A stretch of DNA of 64,000 nucleotides, taken from an uncultured Alphaproteobacteria bacterium (GTDB lineage: Bacteria; Pseudomonadota; Alphaproteobacteria; MPNO01; UBA2964). The position numbers and the translations under genes were made by a program. Location: positions 1,996,335 through 2,060,334 of the forward strand of contig OX638326.1 of assembly GCA_951812775.1 (NCBI GenBank), given 5' to 3'. Shown here in pieces: positions 46,503-58,821 of the stretch. The notes under the pieces were generated by a model that saw only the letters and a program-made list of their open reading frames with translations, searched no databases and was not told where the DNA came from. The stretch's first letter is position 1; each line of letters starts with the position of its first letter.

Positions 46503-47419
46503 GTAAACGTGTTGCCGTCCTGCTTGGTGGCATATCATCTGAACGTGAGGTGTCACTTGTTTCCGGTAACGCTGTCGCAGATGCGCTGAATAGCAAGGGA
46601 TATGATGTTGTAAAAATCGATGTTGGCAATGATCTGTCAGCGACAATTGATGCGCTAACCCCTGCACCAGACGTCGTATTTAACGCGCTGCACGGTCGAT
46701 ACGGTGAAGATGGCTGCATACAGGGCACCCTTGACCTGTTGAACATTCCTTATACCCATTCCGGCGTTTTAGCGTCGGCCATGGCGATGGATAAACCCAT
46801 GGCCAAGCGTCTCTTCGAGCAGGCGGGCATCCCCTGTGCCAAACACGTTATCGCCAGCCGGGAGGCTGTGTTGGCCGGTGACGTCATGGACCCACCTTAT
46901 GTCGTGAAACCTCTCAATGAAGGCTCAAGCGTTGGCGTACAAATTGTCAGCAACGGTGAGAGCAACAGAGAGATGTCAGAAGCCGAATGGTCGTTCGATG
47001 ACAAAGTTATGGTCGAGAAATATATCCCTGGCCGGGAAATTACGGTTGCTGTGATGGGTGACCGCGCCCTAGGTGTCACAGAGCTTAGAACCGACGACGG
47101 CTTCTATGACTACGACGCCAAATATACCGAAGGGCGCACCACCCATATCGTCCCGGCCCCTCTCCCGCCATCGATTTCCGACACCGCTATGGCACATGCG
47201 CTTTTGGCACATAAAACCCTCGGATGTCGCGGCGTGACACGTGCCGACCTGCGCTACGACGACACACAATCAGACCCGGGCAATCTGATCATGCTCGAAA
47301 TTAACACGCAGCCCGGAATGACACCTCTATCGCTCGTTCCCGAGCAAGCGGCTCACGTCGGCATAGAGTTTGGTGACCTGGTTTCCTGGATGGTGGAGGA
47401 CGCGGCATGCGGAAACTAA
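46499..47419 (+). CDS. ddl: D-alanine:D-alanine ligase
   Basis: 306-residue ATP-grasp enzyme making D-Ala-D-Ala for MurF. LLGGISSEREVSLVSGNAV, HGRYGEDGCIQG, PYVVKPLNEGSSVGVQIV and LEINTQPGMTPLSLVPEQA are typical. Start at 46499 ([11 protein letters not shown]) overlaps the murB stop. Confidence 0.95.
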   Translation: MSKRVAVLLGGISSEREVSLVSGNAVADALNSKGYDVVKIDVGNDLSATIDALTPAPDVVFNALHGRYGEDGCIQGTLDLLNIPYTHSGVLASAMAMDKPMAKRLFEQAGIPCAKHVIASREAVLAGDVMDPPYVVKPLNEGSSVGVQIVSNGESNREMSEAEWSFDDKVMVEKYIPGREITVAVMGDRALGVTELRTDDGFYDYDAKYTEGRTTHIVPAPLPPSISDTAMAHALLAHKTLGCRGVTRADLRYDDTQSDPGNLIMLEINTQPGMTPLSLVPEQAAHVGIEFGDLVSWMVEDAACGN

Positions 47420-48291
47420 TGGAAACACTCCATAACGCCCGCTACCCAGACACCAGCGCTGGGAAGAAAAAGGCCGCGCGAGCAACACGAAAAAAACCGG
47501 CACCCAAATGGGTAAGACCAACATTGAAGGGATGCGCCATTGTCGCGGTATTTGCCGTGGGGATCGGTGGGCCAACGTGGCTTTGGCAAAGCGGTACGAT
47601 CACCCAAGGATTGAATGCTTTGTGGCAGGAAACTGTCAGCTACACAGCGGACATCGGTCTCAGGGTCGATAAGGTGACATTGCGTGGACGGCATTTCACG
47701 TCTCGTCGCTCTGTCATCCGCGCGGTCAGATTGAAACGGGGCGACCCCATATTAGGGTTTGATGTTGACCGTCTCCATAAACGTCTGGTCAAGTTACCCT
47801 GGGTCCGGGAAGCCGCTATCAAGAGACGATGGCCCGATACCGTCGACATTAAGATTACCGAACGCCAACCCATGGTGCTGTGGCAGCGCAAAGGTCGTCT
47901 TTATTTGATGGACACCGAAGGCGTGCCCATCACTTCAAGAAAGCTTGGCCGCTTCCGTGATCTGCTAATAGTAGTCGGCAAAGGTGCTCCAAAAGCTGCG
48001 CCGACGTTGCTCGCAATGATTGCTAGCGAGCCAACCCTTACCCGCCTGGTAACAGCTGCAACATTCATCGGAAAACGCCGTTGGAATTTAAAACTCAAAG
48101 GCGGAATCAAGGTGAGATTGCCAGAACAGGATCCGCATAAGGCCTGGAAACGGCTAGCCCAGCTTCACCTTAAACACCGGCTCTTAGCCCGCGACGTCAA
48201 AATGATCGACATGCGGCTACCAAACAGGCTTTTGATCCGCCCTGGCGTTCTTGGCTCACAAACAACCCGCGTCAAAGGGCAAAGGACATAG
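47407..48291 (+). CDS. ftsQ: Cell division protein FtsQ
   Basis: 294 residues. A basic cytoplasmic N-terminus, one membrane helix (GCAIVAVFAVGIGGPTWLWQ) and a POTRA domain with VDKVTLRGRHFTSRRSVIRA, then WVREAAIKRRWPDTVDIKIT. It links early and late divisome proteins. It starts inside the ddl end. Family-normal length. Confidence 0.92.
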   Translation: MRKLMETLHNARYPDTSAGKKKAARATRKKPAPKWVRPTLKGCAIVAVFAVGIGGPTWLWQSGTITQGLNALWQETVSYTADIGLRVDKVTLRGRHFTSRRSVIRAVRLKRGDPILGFDVDRLHKRLVKLPWVREAAIKRRWPDTVDIKITERQPMVLWQRKGRLYLMDTEGVPITSRKLGRFRDLLIVVGKGAPKAAPTLLAMIASEPTLTRLVTAATFIGKRRWNLKLKGGIKVRLPEQDPHKAWKRLAQLHLKHRLLARDVKMIDMRLPNRLLIRPGVLGSQTTRVKGQRT

Positions 48292-48334
48292 GGATGAATG
48301 ATCGCATTACATTCTTGAAAAGGAGGGTCGCCCT

Positions 48335-49579
48335 GTGAATAAGACGAGAACAGGCCTGATCGCGGCTCTTGATATCGGCAGCTCAAAAATCTGCTGTTTG
48401 CTAGCCCATCCCTTGAATAACGGTGGCGTCCGCGTTATCGGTACCGGGCACCACGCCTCTAAAGGCGTTCGTGGCGGCGCCGTCATCGATATGGATGCTG
48501 CCCAGAATGCCACGTTAACCGCTGTAAGCGCCGCAGAAGAACTTGCTGGTGAGCGGATTCGGGAAGTTGTTGTCAACGTATCCGGCGGCAATCTCTCCTC
48601 CGAGACATACAACGTCGAGCTGGCGATTTCCGGGCGCGAAATCAACGAGACTGATATGCGCAAGGCTTTGGCGCAGGGCAACGGAATCCAGCATAACGCC
48701 GACCGCGAAGTTCTTCACTGCCTGCCGGTCGGCTATTCCCTGGACTCGACGCGCGGCATTCGTGACCCGCGAGGAATGTTTGCCGAAACGCTTGGGGTCG
48801 ACATCAACGTTATCTCCGCGCGCGCAGCGGTGCTCAGGAACCTCGCGAATTGCCTGGGCCGCTGTCACCTTGATATTGAAATCGCGGTCGCGGCCCCTTA
48901 CGCATCCGGCCTCGCCTGCCTCGTCGAGGATGAGATTGATCTGGGCGTTACCATCGTCGATATGGGTGGCGGCACGACAACGATCGCCGTTTTCTATGAC
49001 GGCGAAGTTATCCACGCCGATTCCATCCCTGTCGGAGGCCAGCACGTCACTAGCGATATCGCCCGCGGGCTCTCCACTTCTTTAGCCCACGCCGAGCGAA
49101 TGAAGACCTTGTATGGCAACGCCATACCGTCGCCCTCAGATGAGCGCGAGCTCATTGATGTCCCGCTCATTGGCGAAGAAAACACCAACCAACCCAACCA
49201 TGTGCCCCGTTCTCTGCTAAACGGGATTATTCGTCCCCGCATGGAAGAAACTTTCGAACTCGTGCGCAGCCGCCTTGAAGTTGCAGGCATGGACAGGATT
49301 TCCGGCCGCAGGCTGGTCCTTACGGGTGGCGCCAGTCAATTGCAGGGCACACGCGAACTCGCAACGCCTGTTCTTGAGAAACAGGTGCGCATGGGACGCC
49401 CCATGCGAATCAACGGTCTTGCAGAAGCAACAAGCGGACCAGCGTTTTCAACTTGCGCTGGACTGCTCCGCTTTGCTGCCGAACGACAGTCCGACGTTCG
49501 TGATCAGCTTGATGCCATCCCAACCGGGGTTGGCGGACGTTTTTCCCGTATCGGCCACTGGCTAAGAGAGAACTTCTAA
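48335..49579 (+). CDS. ftsA: Cell division ATPase FtsA
   Basis: 414 residues, actin fold. AALDIGSSKICCLLA is phosphate 1, VTIVDMGGGTTTIAVF phosphate 2, LVLTGGASQLQGTRELA the adenosine site, and the C-terminal WLRENF is the membrane-binding amphipathic helix. It anchors FtsZ. GTG start preceded by AAAGGAGG. A 43-base gap separates it from ftsQ. Confidence 0.95.
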   Translation: MNKTRTGLIAALDIGSSKICCLLAHPLNNGGVRVIGTGHHASKGVRGGAVIDMDAAQNATLTAVSAAEELAGERIREVVVNVSGGNLSSETYNVELAISGREINETDMRKALAQGNGIQHNADREVLHCLPVGYSLDSTRGIRDPRGMFAETLGVDINVISARAAVLRNLANCLGRCHLDIEIAVAAPYASGLACLVEDEIDLGVTIVDMGGGTTTIAVFYDGEVIHADSIPVGGQHVTSDIARGLSTSLAHAERMKTLYGNAIPSPSDERELIDVPLIGEENTNQPNHVPRSLLNGIIRPRMEETFELVRSRLEVAGMDRISGRRLVLTGGASQLQGTRELATPVLEKQVRMGRPMRINGLAEATSGPAFSTCAGLLRFAAERQSDVRDQLDAIPTGVGGRFSRIGHWLRENF

Positions 49580-49679
49580 TGATTCCACCCAACTCTACTA
49601 CTTTACCACCAACTACTATCTGTCGCAGCGTCGCTGCGGCAATTCCTTGTAACAGCCCAATGTATGTATGGAGGCTCGT

Positions 49680-51542
49680 ATGACCATCAATTTCACAACT
49701 CCCGAAACGGACGACCATTTAAAACCCCGTATTACCGTCGTTGGATGTGGCGGTGCGGGCGGAAACGCCGTCAACAATATGATTAGCAAGCAGCTCGAGG
49801 GCGTCGAATTCGTTGTCGCAAACACCGACGCTCAGGCACTTGCTCAGTCTCTCGCGGATCGCCGAGTACAGCTTGGTCGGGCGATTACTCATGGACTAGG
49901 CGCTGGCTCCCGACCCGATATGGGTCGCGCCGCCGCCGAGGAAGCCATGGAAGATATTGGGCAAATTCTCAATGGATCGCATATGGTGTTTATCGCTGCC
50001 GGTATGGGTGGTGGCACCGGAACCGGTGCGGCGCCTGTAATTGCACGTCTCGCCCGTGAACAGGGCATGCTCACCGTCGGCGTTGTCACCAAACCGTTTC
50101 AGTTCGAGGGATCGAACCGGATGCGGATCGCTGATGCCGGAATCGAGGAAATGCAACAATTCGTCGATACCCTGATCGTGATCCCCAACCAGAACCTGTT
50201 CCGCATTGCGAATGAAAAAACGACATTCGCGGATGCATTCGCGATGGCTGATGACGTTCTTCATTCAGGCGTTCGCGGCGTCACCGACCTGATGGTTGTA
50301 CCCGGCCTCATCAATTTGGATTTTGCCGATATCCGCAGTGTCATGTCCGAAATGGGTAAAGCCATGATGGGCACCGGCGAAGCGGATGGCGAAGAACGGG
50401 CGCGGCTCGCCGCAGAAGCTGCGATATCCAATCCCCTGCTCGATGATGTGTCGATGAAAGGCGCACGCGGTGTCCTGATCAATATTACCGGCGGCCCTGA
50501 CATGACATTGTTTGAAGTCGATGAAGCCGCAAACCGGATTGGCGAAGAAGTTGATGCCGATGCTAATATCATCTTTGGTTCGGCCCTCGACGAGTCCCTC
50601 GAAGGCAAAATCCGCGTATCCGTCGTTGCCACCGGCATCGATATTGATGCGGCCGCCCGACCGCGCCCGGTCCTCAAAGTCTATAGCGACCCGGTAGCAT
50701 CAAAATCCACACCGGAAAGCACACCACTGCCAGTAGCAGCAGCAACGATGGACATTCCCACCGGTGCTCCCACTGCAACGGCCCTGGGAAGCGGAAACAC
50801 CGCCACGGCCCTAAAAATGCCTGAAACAATGCCAGAAATTGAAAAACCATCGATGCCCGAAGGAACCTTGGATATCCAGGAGGAACCAACCCAAACCGAC
50901 ATTGTGACACTCGTTGAGAAGGAGGGGGTCATTGAGCCACCAGCTGAAGAAACGGCTCATACGGTCGACGAAACCGAAATGGCTTCAAGAGAACCGGAGG
51001 CCAATGAGATGGTTTCAGATCAGGCAGATAAGCCATTCATCCCACCTGTTCCTGCGCAACCTGCAAAAGCAGCACCAGCCAAAATGGTGGCTTCTGCTGA
51101 CCCATTCCGTGAGGCAGAAATACTTAATGCAGCACCTGTTCCTGAAAAGAAACGGGGACCAAACATCTTTCAAAGGATGACAGGTGCAAGCTGGCCCAGG
51201 AAGGAGGAAGAGGCAGCTCGTGAGGCCAAGGAGCCTAAAATGACAGGCACCTCCCCGGCTCCTTCGCCGAAGCCCGCGGATACCAAGGAACCGCAAGCGA
51301 CCGAAACTGTTGCAGTAACCCCACCAAAACCTGCTCCCGCAGCTATATCTATGCCAGAGCCAAAGATAGCGGCAATTGAGGAATCGGAACCGGAACCGAT
51401 TGAACCTTCAGTCTCTGAAGAGCCTGCTGCTGAAACTCAGCCTAAACTAAGAGGTGTGGAACCTCGGGAAAGACTGCCAAATTCACAAAGTGAAGAGGAT
51501 TTACTGGAAATTCCAGCCTTCCTAAGACGACAGGCTAACTAA
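49680..51542 (+). CDS. ftsZ: Tubulin-like cell division protein FtsZ with long linker
   Basis: GTPase that forms the Z-ring. GTP motifs are [17 protein letters not shown] and [15 protein letters not shown], and the T7 loop is [10 protein letters not shown]. After the globular part (to about residue 325) comes a Pro/Ala/Glu-rich linker of roughly 270 residues, then the FtsA-binding tail [13 protein letters not shown]. About 620 residues in all, long even for this class. ATG at 49680 (MTINFTTPE) has GGAGG upstream and is preferred over the ATG at 49668. Confidence 0.96.
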   Translation: MTINFTTPETDDHLKPRITVVGCGGAGGNAVNNMISKQLEGVEFVVANTDAQALAQSLADRRVQLGRAITHGLGAGSRPDMGRAAAEEAMEDIGQILNGSHMVFIAAGMGGGTGTGAAPVIARLAREQGMLTVGVVTKPFQFEGSNRMRIADAGIEEMQQFVDTLIVIPNQNLFRIANEKTTFADAFAMADDVLHSGVRGVTDLMVVPGLINLDFADIRSVMSEMGKAMMGTGEADGEERARLAAEAAISNPLLDDVSMKGARGVLINITGGPDMTLFEVDEAANRIGEEVDADANIIFGSALDESLEGKIRVSVVATGIDIDAAARPRPVLKVYSDPVASKSTPESTPLPVAAATMDIPTGAPTATALGSGNTATALKMPETMPEIEKPSMPEGTLDIQEEPTQTDIVTLVEKEGVIEPPAEETAHTVDETEMASREPEANEMVSDQADKPFIPPVPAQPAKAAPAKMVASADPFREAEILNAAPVPEKKRGPNIFQRMTGASWPRKEEEAAREAKEPKMTGTSPAPSPKPADTKEPQATETVAVTPPKPAPAAISMPEPKIAAIEESEPEPIEPSVSEEPAAETQPKLRGVEPRERLPNSQSEEDLLEIPAFLRRQAN

Positions 51543-51586
51543 ATGCGGAAAACACCGTAACATTTTGTAACAATTGTTGATTTGAG

Positions 51587-51627
51587 GGCTCCGGAGGATA
51601 TTGCTACATACCCTCCGGAGCCTTTTT
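51587..51627 (+). terminator. Rho-independent terminator after ftsZ
   Basis: Perfect 11-bp stem GGCTCCGGAGG (51587-51597) with CCTCCGGAGCC (51612-51622), followed by TTTTT. It should end the dcw transcript before lpxC, which then needs its own promoter. Confidence 0.9.
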
Positions 51628-51726
51628 CATGCTCTGAACCAGGCAATTTTGCGCCGTGCGGTTAACGATGAATGTTAGGGTTAACAGTTATCGAACTTTT
51701 ACGGCGCTGCAAAAGGAATAACATCG

Positions 51727-52719
51727 GTGCCTGACGTAGTAGAAACGCGTAATGTAGAAACGCGTAATTCCGTAGCTGCCACCCCTGTTTCTAAGGTGGT
51801 GATGCAGAAATCGTTAAAATCTTCTATTGGCTGCACGGGCATTGGACTCCATTCAGGGAAGAAGGTGACGATGTCACTGAACCCTGCGGCCCCGGACACT
51901 GGCATCATCTTCCATCGTACCGATCCAGAAGGTGATGTCCACATCATTCCTGCGCGCTGGGACTATGTCGTCGATACGCGCATGGCAACGACAATTGGCA
52001 ACCAATCGGGTGCTTCTGTCTCCACAATTGAACATCTTATGGCTGCTCTGGCCGGCTGCGGAATTGATAACGCCATTATCGAAATAGACGGCGCAGAGGT
52101 TCCGGTTATGGATGGCAGCGCCGCACCTTTTATTTTCCTCGTGGAATGCGCCGGTATGATTGATCAGAATGCACCGCGCAAAGCGATTAAGATCGAGCGT
52201 GCGATAGAGGTTGGTGATTCTGAAAAATTCATGTCGGCAACACCCGATGAGTCATTTTCTGTCGCTTTCGAGGTTGATTTTGAAGACACTGCCGTAGCCC
52301 GGCAGCAATTGAGCATGCGTCTGGTTAACGGGACTTTCAAAACCGAAATCGCCAGGGCGAGAACCTTTGGATTTGTCCATGAAGTCGACGCCCTTCGCAA
52401 AGCCGGCTTGGCACTTGGTGGCTCGCTGGACAATGCTGTTGTTATTAGCGGTGATACAATCCTGAACGGTGATGGTCTTCGGTATGACGACGAGTTTGTT
52501 CGCCATAAAATTCTGGATTGTGTTGGTGATCTGTATCTCGCGGGTGCCCCGATAATCGGCCAAATCGATGCGCTTCGATCAGGACATGCGCTCAATAATC
52601 AGTTCCTGATTTCCCTGTTTGCCGATGACACAGCCTGGTCTTATGTCGAGATGTCCAGCGCTTCTGTTCCGGGTGTTTCCCATAGCCGGGATCAGGAATC
52701 GGAACTCGCGATCGCCTAA
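51727..52719 (+). CDS. lpxC: UDP-3-O-acyl-N-acetylglucosamine deacetylase LpxC
   Basis: Committed zinc enzyme of lipid A synthesis. It has [33 protein letters not shown] (zinc His), [22 protein letters not shown] and [17 protein letters not shown] with the second zinc site. The GTG start at 51727 gives 330 residues; ATG at 51802 (MQKSLKSS) has AAGG upstream and gives about 305, near the usual length, so the 15-bp duplication at 51739 may be coding or leader. Confidence 0.94.
   Translation: MPDVVETRNVETRNSVAATPVSKVVMQKSLKSSIGCTGIGLHSGKKVTMSLNPAAPDTGIIFHRTDPEGDVHIIPARWDYVVDTRMATTIGNQSGASVSTIEHLMAALAGCGIDNAIIEIDGAEVPVMDGSAAPFIFLVECAGMIDQNAPRKAIKIERAIEVGDSEKFMSATPDESFSVAFEVDFEDTAVARQQLSMRLVNGTFKTEIARARTFGFVHEVDALRKAGLALGGSLDNAVVISGDTILNGDGLRYDDEFVRHKILDCVGDLYLAGAPIIGQIDALRSGHALNNQFLISLFADDTAWSYVEMSSASVPGVSHSRDQESELAIA
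51739..51768. repeat. 15-bp tandem duplication near the lpxC start
   Basis: GTAGAAACGCGTAAT occurs twice back to back. Read from GTG 51727 it encodes VETRN twice and keeps the frame. Confidence 0.95.
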
Positions 52720-52785
52720 CCGCCTGGCTAGGCAATTTTTCAAAACCCTCAATGCTTTTCCAGTATGGTGATGATCGCCTGCCCC

Positions 52786-52813
52786 GTGGTATAAACGGGT
52801 GGTATAAACGGGT
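52786..52813. repeat. 13-bp tandem duplication before bamD
   Basis: Period-13 perfect repeat of GTGGTATAAACGG over 28 bases. Its right end lies where a -35 element for the bamD promoter would be. Confidence 0.95.
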
Positions 52814-52834
52814 TTAGGTCATGATCAGTTGATC

Positions 52835-52876
52835 TATAATCTATTGTTCACCACTTTAATTAATGTGGTGAACAAT
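52835..52876 (+). promoter_or_regulatory. Promoter -10 and overlapping 34-bp palindrome before bamD
   Basis: A consensus TATAAT is at 52835-52840. Immediately after it is a palindrome at 52843-52876: arms ATTGTTCACCAC and GTGGTGAACAAT, with a central TTAATTAA-like core and one mismatched pair. It covers the predicted transcription start, as an operator would. No T run follows, so it is not a classical terminator. Confidence 0.6.
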
Positions 52877-52908
52877 GAGATGTAGATAACCGCGCAACAG
52901 GGATGAAA

Positions 52909-53715
52909 ATGCGCCAGTTGAAATATGTAAGCGTTTTACTGTTATTAGTTTCCGTCACGGCATGCAGCTCGGATGACAAAGCGCCGTATGTCGAACGCCC
53001 AGTTAACGCGCTTTATAACCTTGCTGTGAACGCTTTGGAGTCCGGTGCTTATCTGGAGGCCGCGCGTTTCTTTGAAGAAGTCGAACGCCAGCACCCCTAC
53101 TCCGTTTGGGCCACTAAAGCCCAACTCATGGCGGCCTATTCAAATTATGAAGCCAATAAGTATGACGATGCGGTCATTGGTTTAGATCGGTTTATCCGGC
53201 TTCATCCTGGCAACCGCGATACCCCTTACGCGTATTACCTAAAAGCGCTGACCTTTTATGAACAAATCACCGACGTAAGCCGCGATCAGCTCGGAACCGA
53301 AAAGGCCCTCAAAGCTTTACGCGAAGTTATCCGCCGCTACCCAAGATCAAAATACGCCCGCGATGCCCGCCTCAAAATCGACCTAACGCGAGATCATTTA
53401 GCCGGAAAAGAAATGTCAATCGGTCGATTTTATCTCCGCAAGAAAGAGTATATTGCGGCAATCAACCGATTCAGGCGCGTTATCGATAACTATCAAACCA
53501 CCACACACATACCAGAGGCTCTTCATCGCACCGCAGAGGCCTACTCAGCGCTCGGCATAACCGAAGAAGCCAAGAAAGCCGCGTCCGTTCTCGGGCACAA
53601 CTACCCAGGTAGTGAATGGTATATCGACAGCTATGCGTTGATGACCGGAAAAGACATCCGCGAAGAAAAGGAAGAAAAAGGTTTTCTGGCCCGCGCCTGG
53701 AATTGGGTCTTCTGA
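52909..53715 (+). CDS. bamD: Outer membrane assembly lipoprotein BamD
   Basis: Essential lipoprotein of the BAM complex. A lipoprotein signal peptide ends in the lipobox VTAC, followed by tetratricopeptide repeats (VNALYNLAVNALESGAYLEA; HPYSVWATKAQLMAAYSNYE; and later repeats). The family motif YPRSKYARDARLKIDL is present. ATG at 52909 is chosen because AGGGA sits at a usable distance; ATG at 52903 abuts it. Confidence 0.92.
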   Translation: MRQLKYVSVLLLLVSVTACSSDDKAPYVERPVNALYNLAVNALESGAYLEAARFFEEVERQHPYSVWATKAQLMAAYSNYEANKYDDAVIGLDRFIRLHPGNRDTPYAYYLKALTFYEQITDVSRDQLGTEKALKALREVIRRYPRSKYARDARLKIDLTRDHLAGKEMSIGRFYLRKKEYIAAINRFRRVIDNYQTTTHIPEALHRTAEAYSALGITEEAKKAASVLGHNYPGSEWYIDSYALMTGKDIREEKEEKGFLARAWNWVF

Positions 53716-53721
53716 AGTCGA

Positions 53722-55419
53722 ATGCTCGCTTCCGTCACGATCCGCGACATCGTCCTGATCGATAAAGTCGACGTTTCTTTTGACACCGGGCTTTGCGCGC
53801 TAACCGGCGAAACAGGTGCCGGTAAATCTATTTTGCTTGATGCCCTTGGCCTTGCACTCGGAATGCGGGCCAACGCCAGTCTCGTGCGGAGAACCGGCAA
53901 TGGCGACAACACAAACTCCCGGGCTTCTGTCTCCGCCACTTTCGACCTTGCCGATGACGACCCCGTTTATGACCGATTAACAAACCACGACATCACTGCA
54001 CCGGAACCGGGAGAGTCCCTTATCCTGAGGCGAAATCTGGATAAGGATGGTAGAGGTCGAGCCTTTATAAATGACCAACCGGTGAGCGTAGCGCTTCTAC
54101 GACAGATCGGCGAATCCCTGGTAGAAATAGAAGGCCAATTCGCCAGCCACGGGCTTATGGATCAAGCAACACATCGCGAGTCTCTGGACGGTTTTGCAAA
54201 TTTAGGAAAATCCAGCAGCGACGTTTCCGCTCTCTATAAAACCTGGCGAGACGCCGAATCCGCTTTAGCAGAGGCAATTGCCGCCCTGGAGCAAAACCGA
54301 GCGGATGAAGAATATCTTCGACATGCCCTCGCGGAGTTGGTGGAGTTAGACCCGCAGGCGGGCGAAGAAACAGAACTCTCCGAGGCGCGCGCCTTATTGA
54401 TGAATGGAGAACGGCTGGTCACGGCAATGGCGGCAGCTGAAAAATCGCTATCAAATGGCGATGGCGTTGAGGATCGGCTTGCGGCTGCGCAACGTGTGCT
54501 TACCCATGAAGTCGACGCCGCAGCTGGCCGACTCGATGCCGTAATGGATGCACTCGCGATTGCCAACGATGCCGTCGCGGACGCGGAAGCGCTACTTCAC
54601 CGCGTTATGGTTGATGCCGAACCAGATCCTGAAAAACTTGAGGCTTGCGAAGAACGGTTGTTTGCGATCCGCGCGATGGCGCGAAAACATAGTATTTCCG
54701 TCGAAGAGCTGCCGACTCTTCGGTCGAATCTGGAACAAAAACTTGGGCAAATTGACGATGCCGGCGGGTTGATGCAGAAACTCCGGGCAGAACGCGACCA
54801 GGCCTACGAAACCTACAAATCACGGGCAACTGAACTCAGTCAAAAACGGGCTAAAGCGGCTATCAAACTCGACAAAGCAGTGGCGATGGAGCTTCCTCCC
54901 TTAAAGCTTGAGAAGGCGGTCTTCACCACGCGCGTCGAAGTGCTGGAGGAAAAGGACTGGGGACCAACCGGTATGGATCGCGTTCATTTTGAGGTCTCCA
55001 CAAACCCGGGTGCGCCCTCAGGCCCACTCGCCCGTATCGTGTCCGGCGGCGAATTAGCACGGTTTCTTCTTGCTCTGAAAGTCGTCCTTCATCAATCAAA
55101 TGCGATCCCAACCCTGATATTCGACGAAGTTGATTCCGGGATCGGGGGCGCGATAGCCACGGCCGTTGGAGAACGGCTCGCCAAACTCGCCAAAAACGTT
55201 CAGGTGTTGGCGATCACACATTCACCACAAGTCGCTTCTTGTGCGATGTGGCATTTGCAGATCGCCAAGTCCGAAAACGCCGGCGTCGTCACAACCAACG
55301 TGGCGCAACTTTCAGAAGATGATCGGCAGGAAGAGATCGCCCGGATGCTTGCCGGCGCCCGAATTACCGACGAAGCACGAGCGGCGGCTGCGAGCTTGAT
55401 GGGCCGGGACAACGCGTAA
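53722..55419 (+). CDS. recN: DNA repair protein RecN
   Basis: 565-residue SMC-like ATPase for double-strand break repair. Walker A GETGAGKSILLD, signature IVSGGELARFLLALK and Walker B LIFDEVDSGIGG lie in two head halves flanking a coiled coil (about 150-370). It starts 6 bases after bamD, a common alphaproteobacterial pairing with ligA next. Confidence 0.95.
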   Translation: MLASVTIRDIVLIDKVDVSFDTGLCALTGETGAGKSILLDALGLALGMRANASLVRRTGNGDNTNSRASVSATFDLADDDPVYDRLTNHDITAPEPGESLILRRNLDKDGRGRAFINDQPVSVALLRQIGESLVEIEGQFASHGLMDQATHRESLDGFANLGKSSSDVSALYKTWRDAESALAEAIAALEQNRADEEYLRHALAELVELDPQAGEETELSEARALLMNGERLVTAMAAAEKSLSNGDGVEDRLAAAQRVLTHEVDAAAGRLDAVMDALAIANDAVADAEALLHRVMVDAEPDPEKLEACEERLFAIRAMARKHSISVEELPTLRSNLEQKLGQIDDAGGLMQKLRAERDQAYETYKSRATELSQKRAKAAIKLDKAVAMELPPLKLEKAVFTTRVEVLEEKDWGPTGMDRVHFEVSTNPGAPSGPLARIVSGGELARFLLALKVVLHQSNAIPTLIFDEVDSGIGGAIATAVGERLAKLAKNVQVLAITHSPQVASCAMWHLQIAKSENAGVVTTNVAQLSEDDRQEEIARMLAGARITDEARAAAASLMGRDNA

Positions 55420-55435
55420 GGCATATTGGGGTTAA

Positions 55436-58812
<3,377 letters not shown>

Positions 58813-58821
58813 TGTACTGGC

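Noticed and set aside
51587..51627. Terminator hairpin considered as an operator
   Set aside because: An 11-bp GC-rich stem followed directly by a T run is a standard intrinsic terminator.
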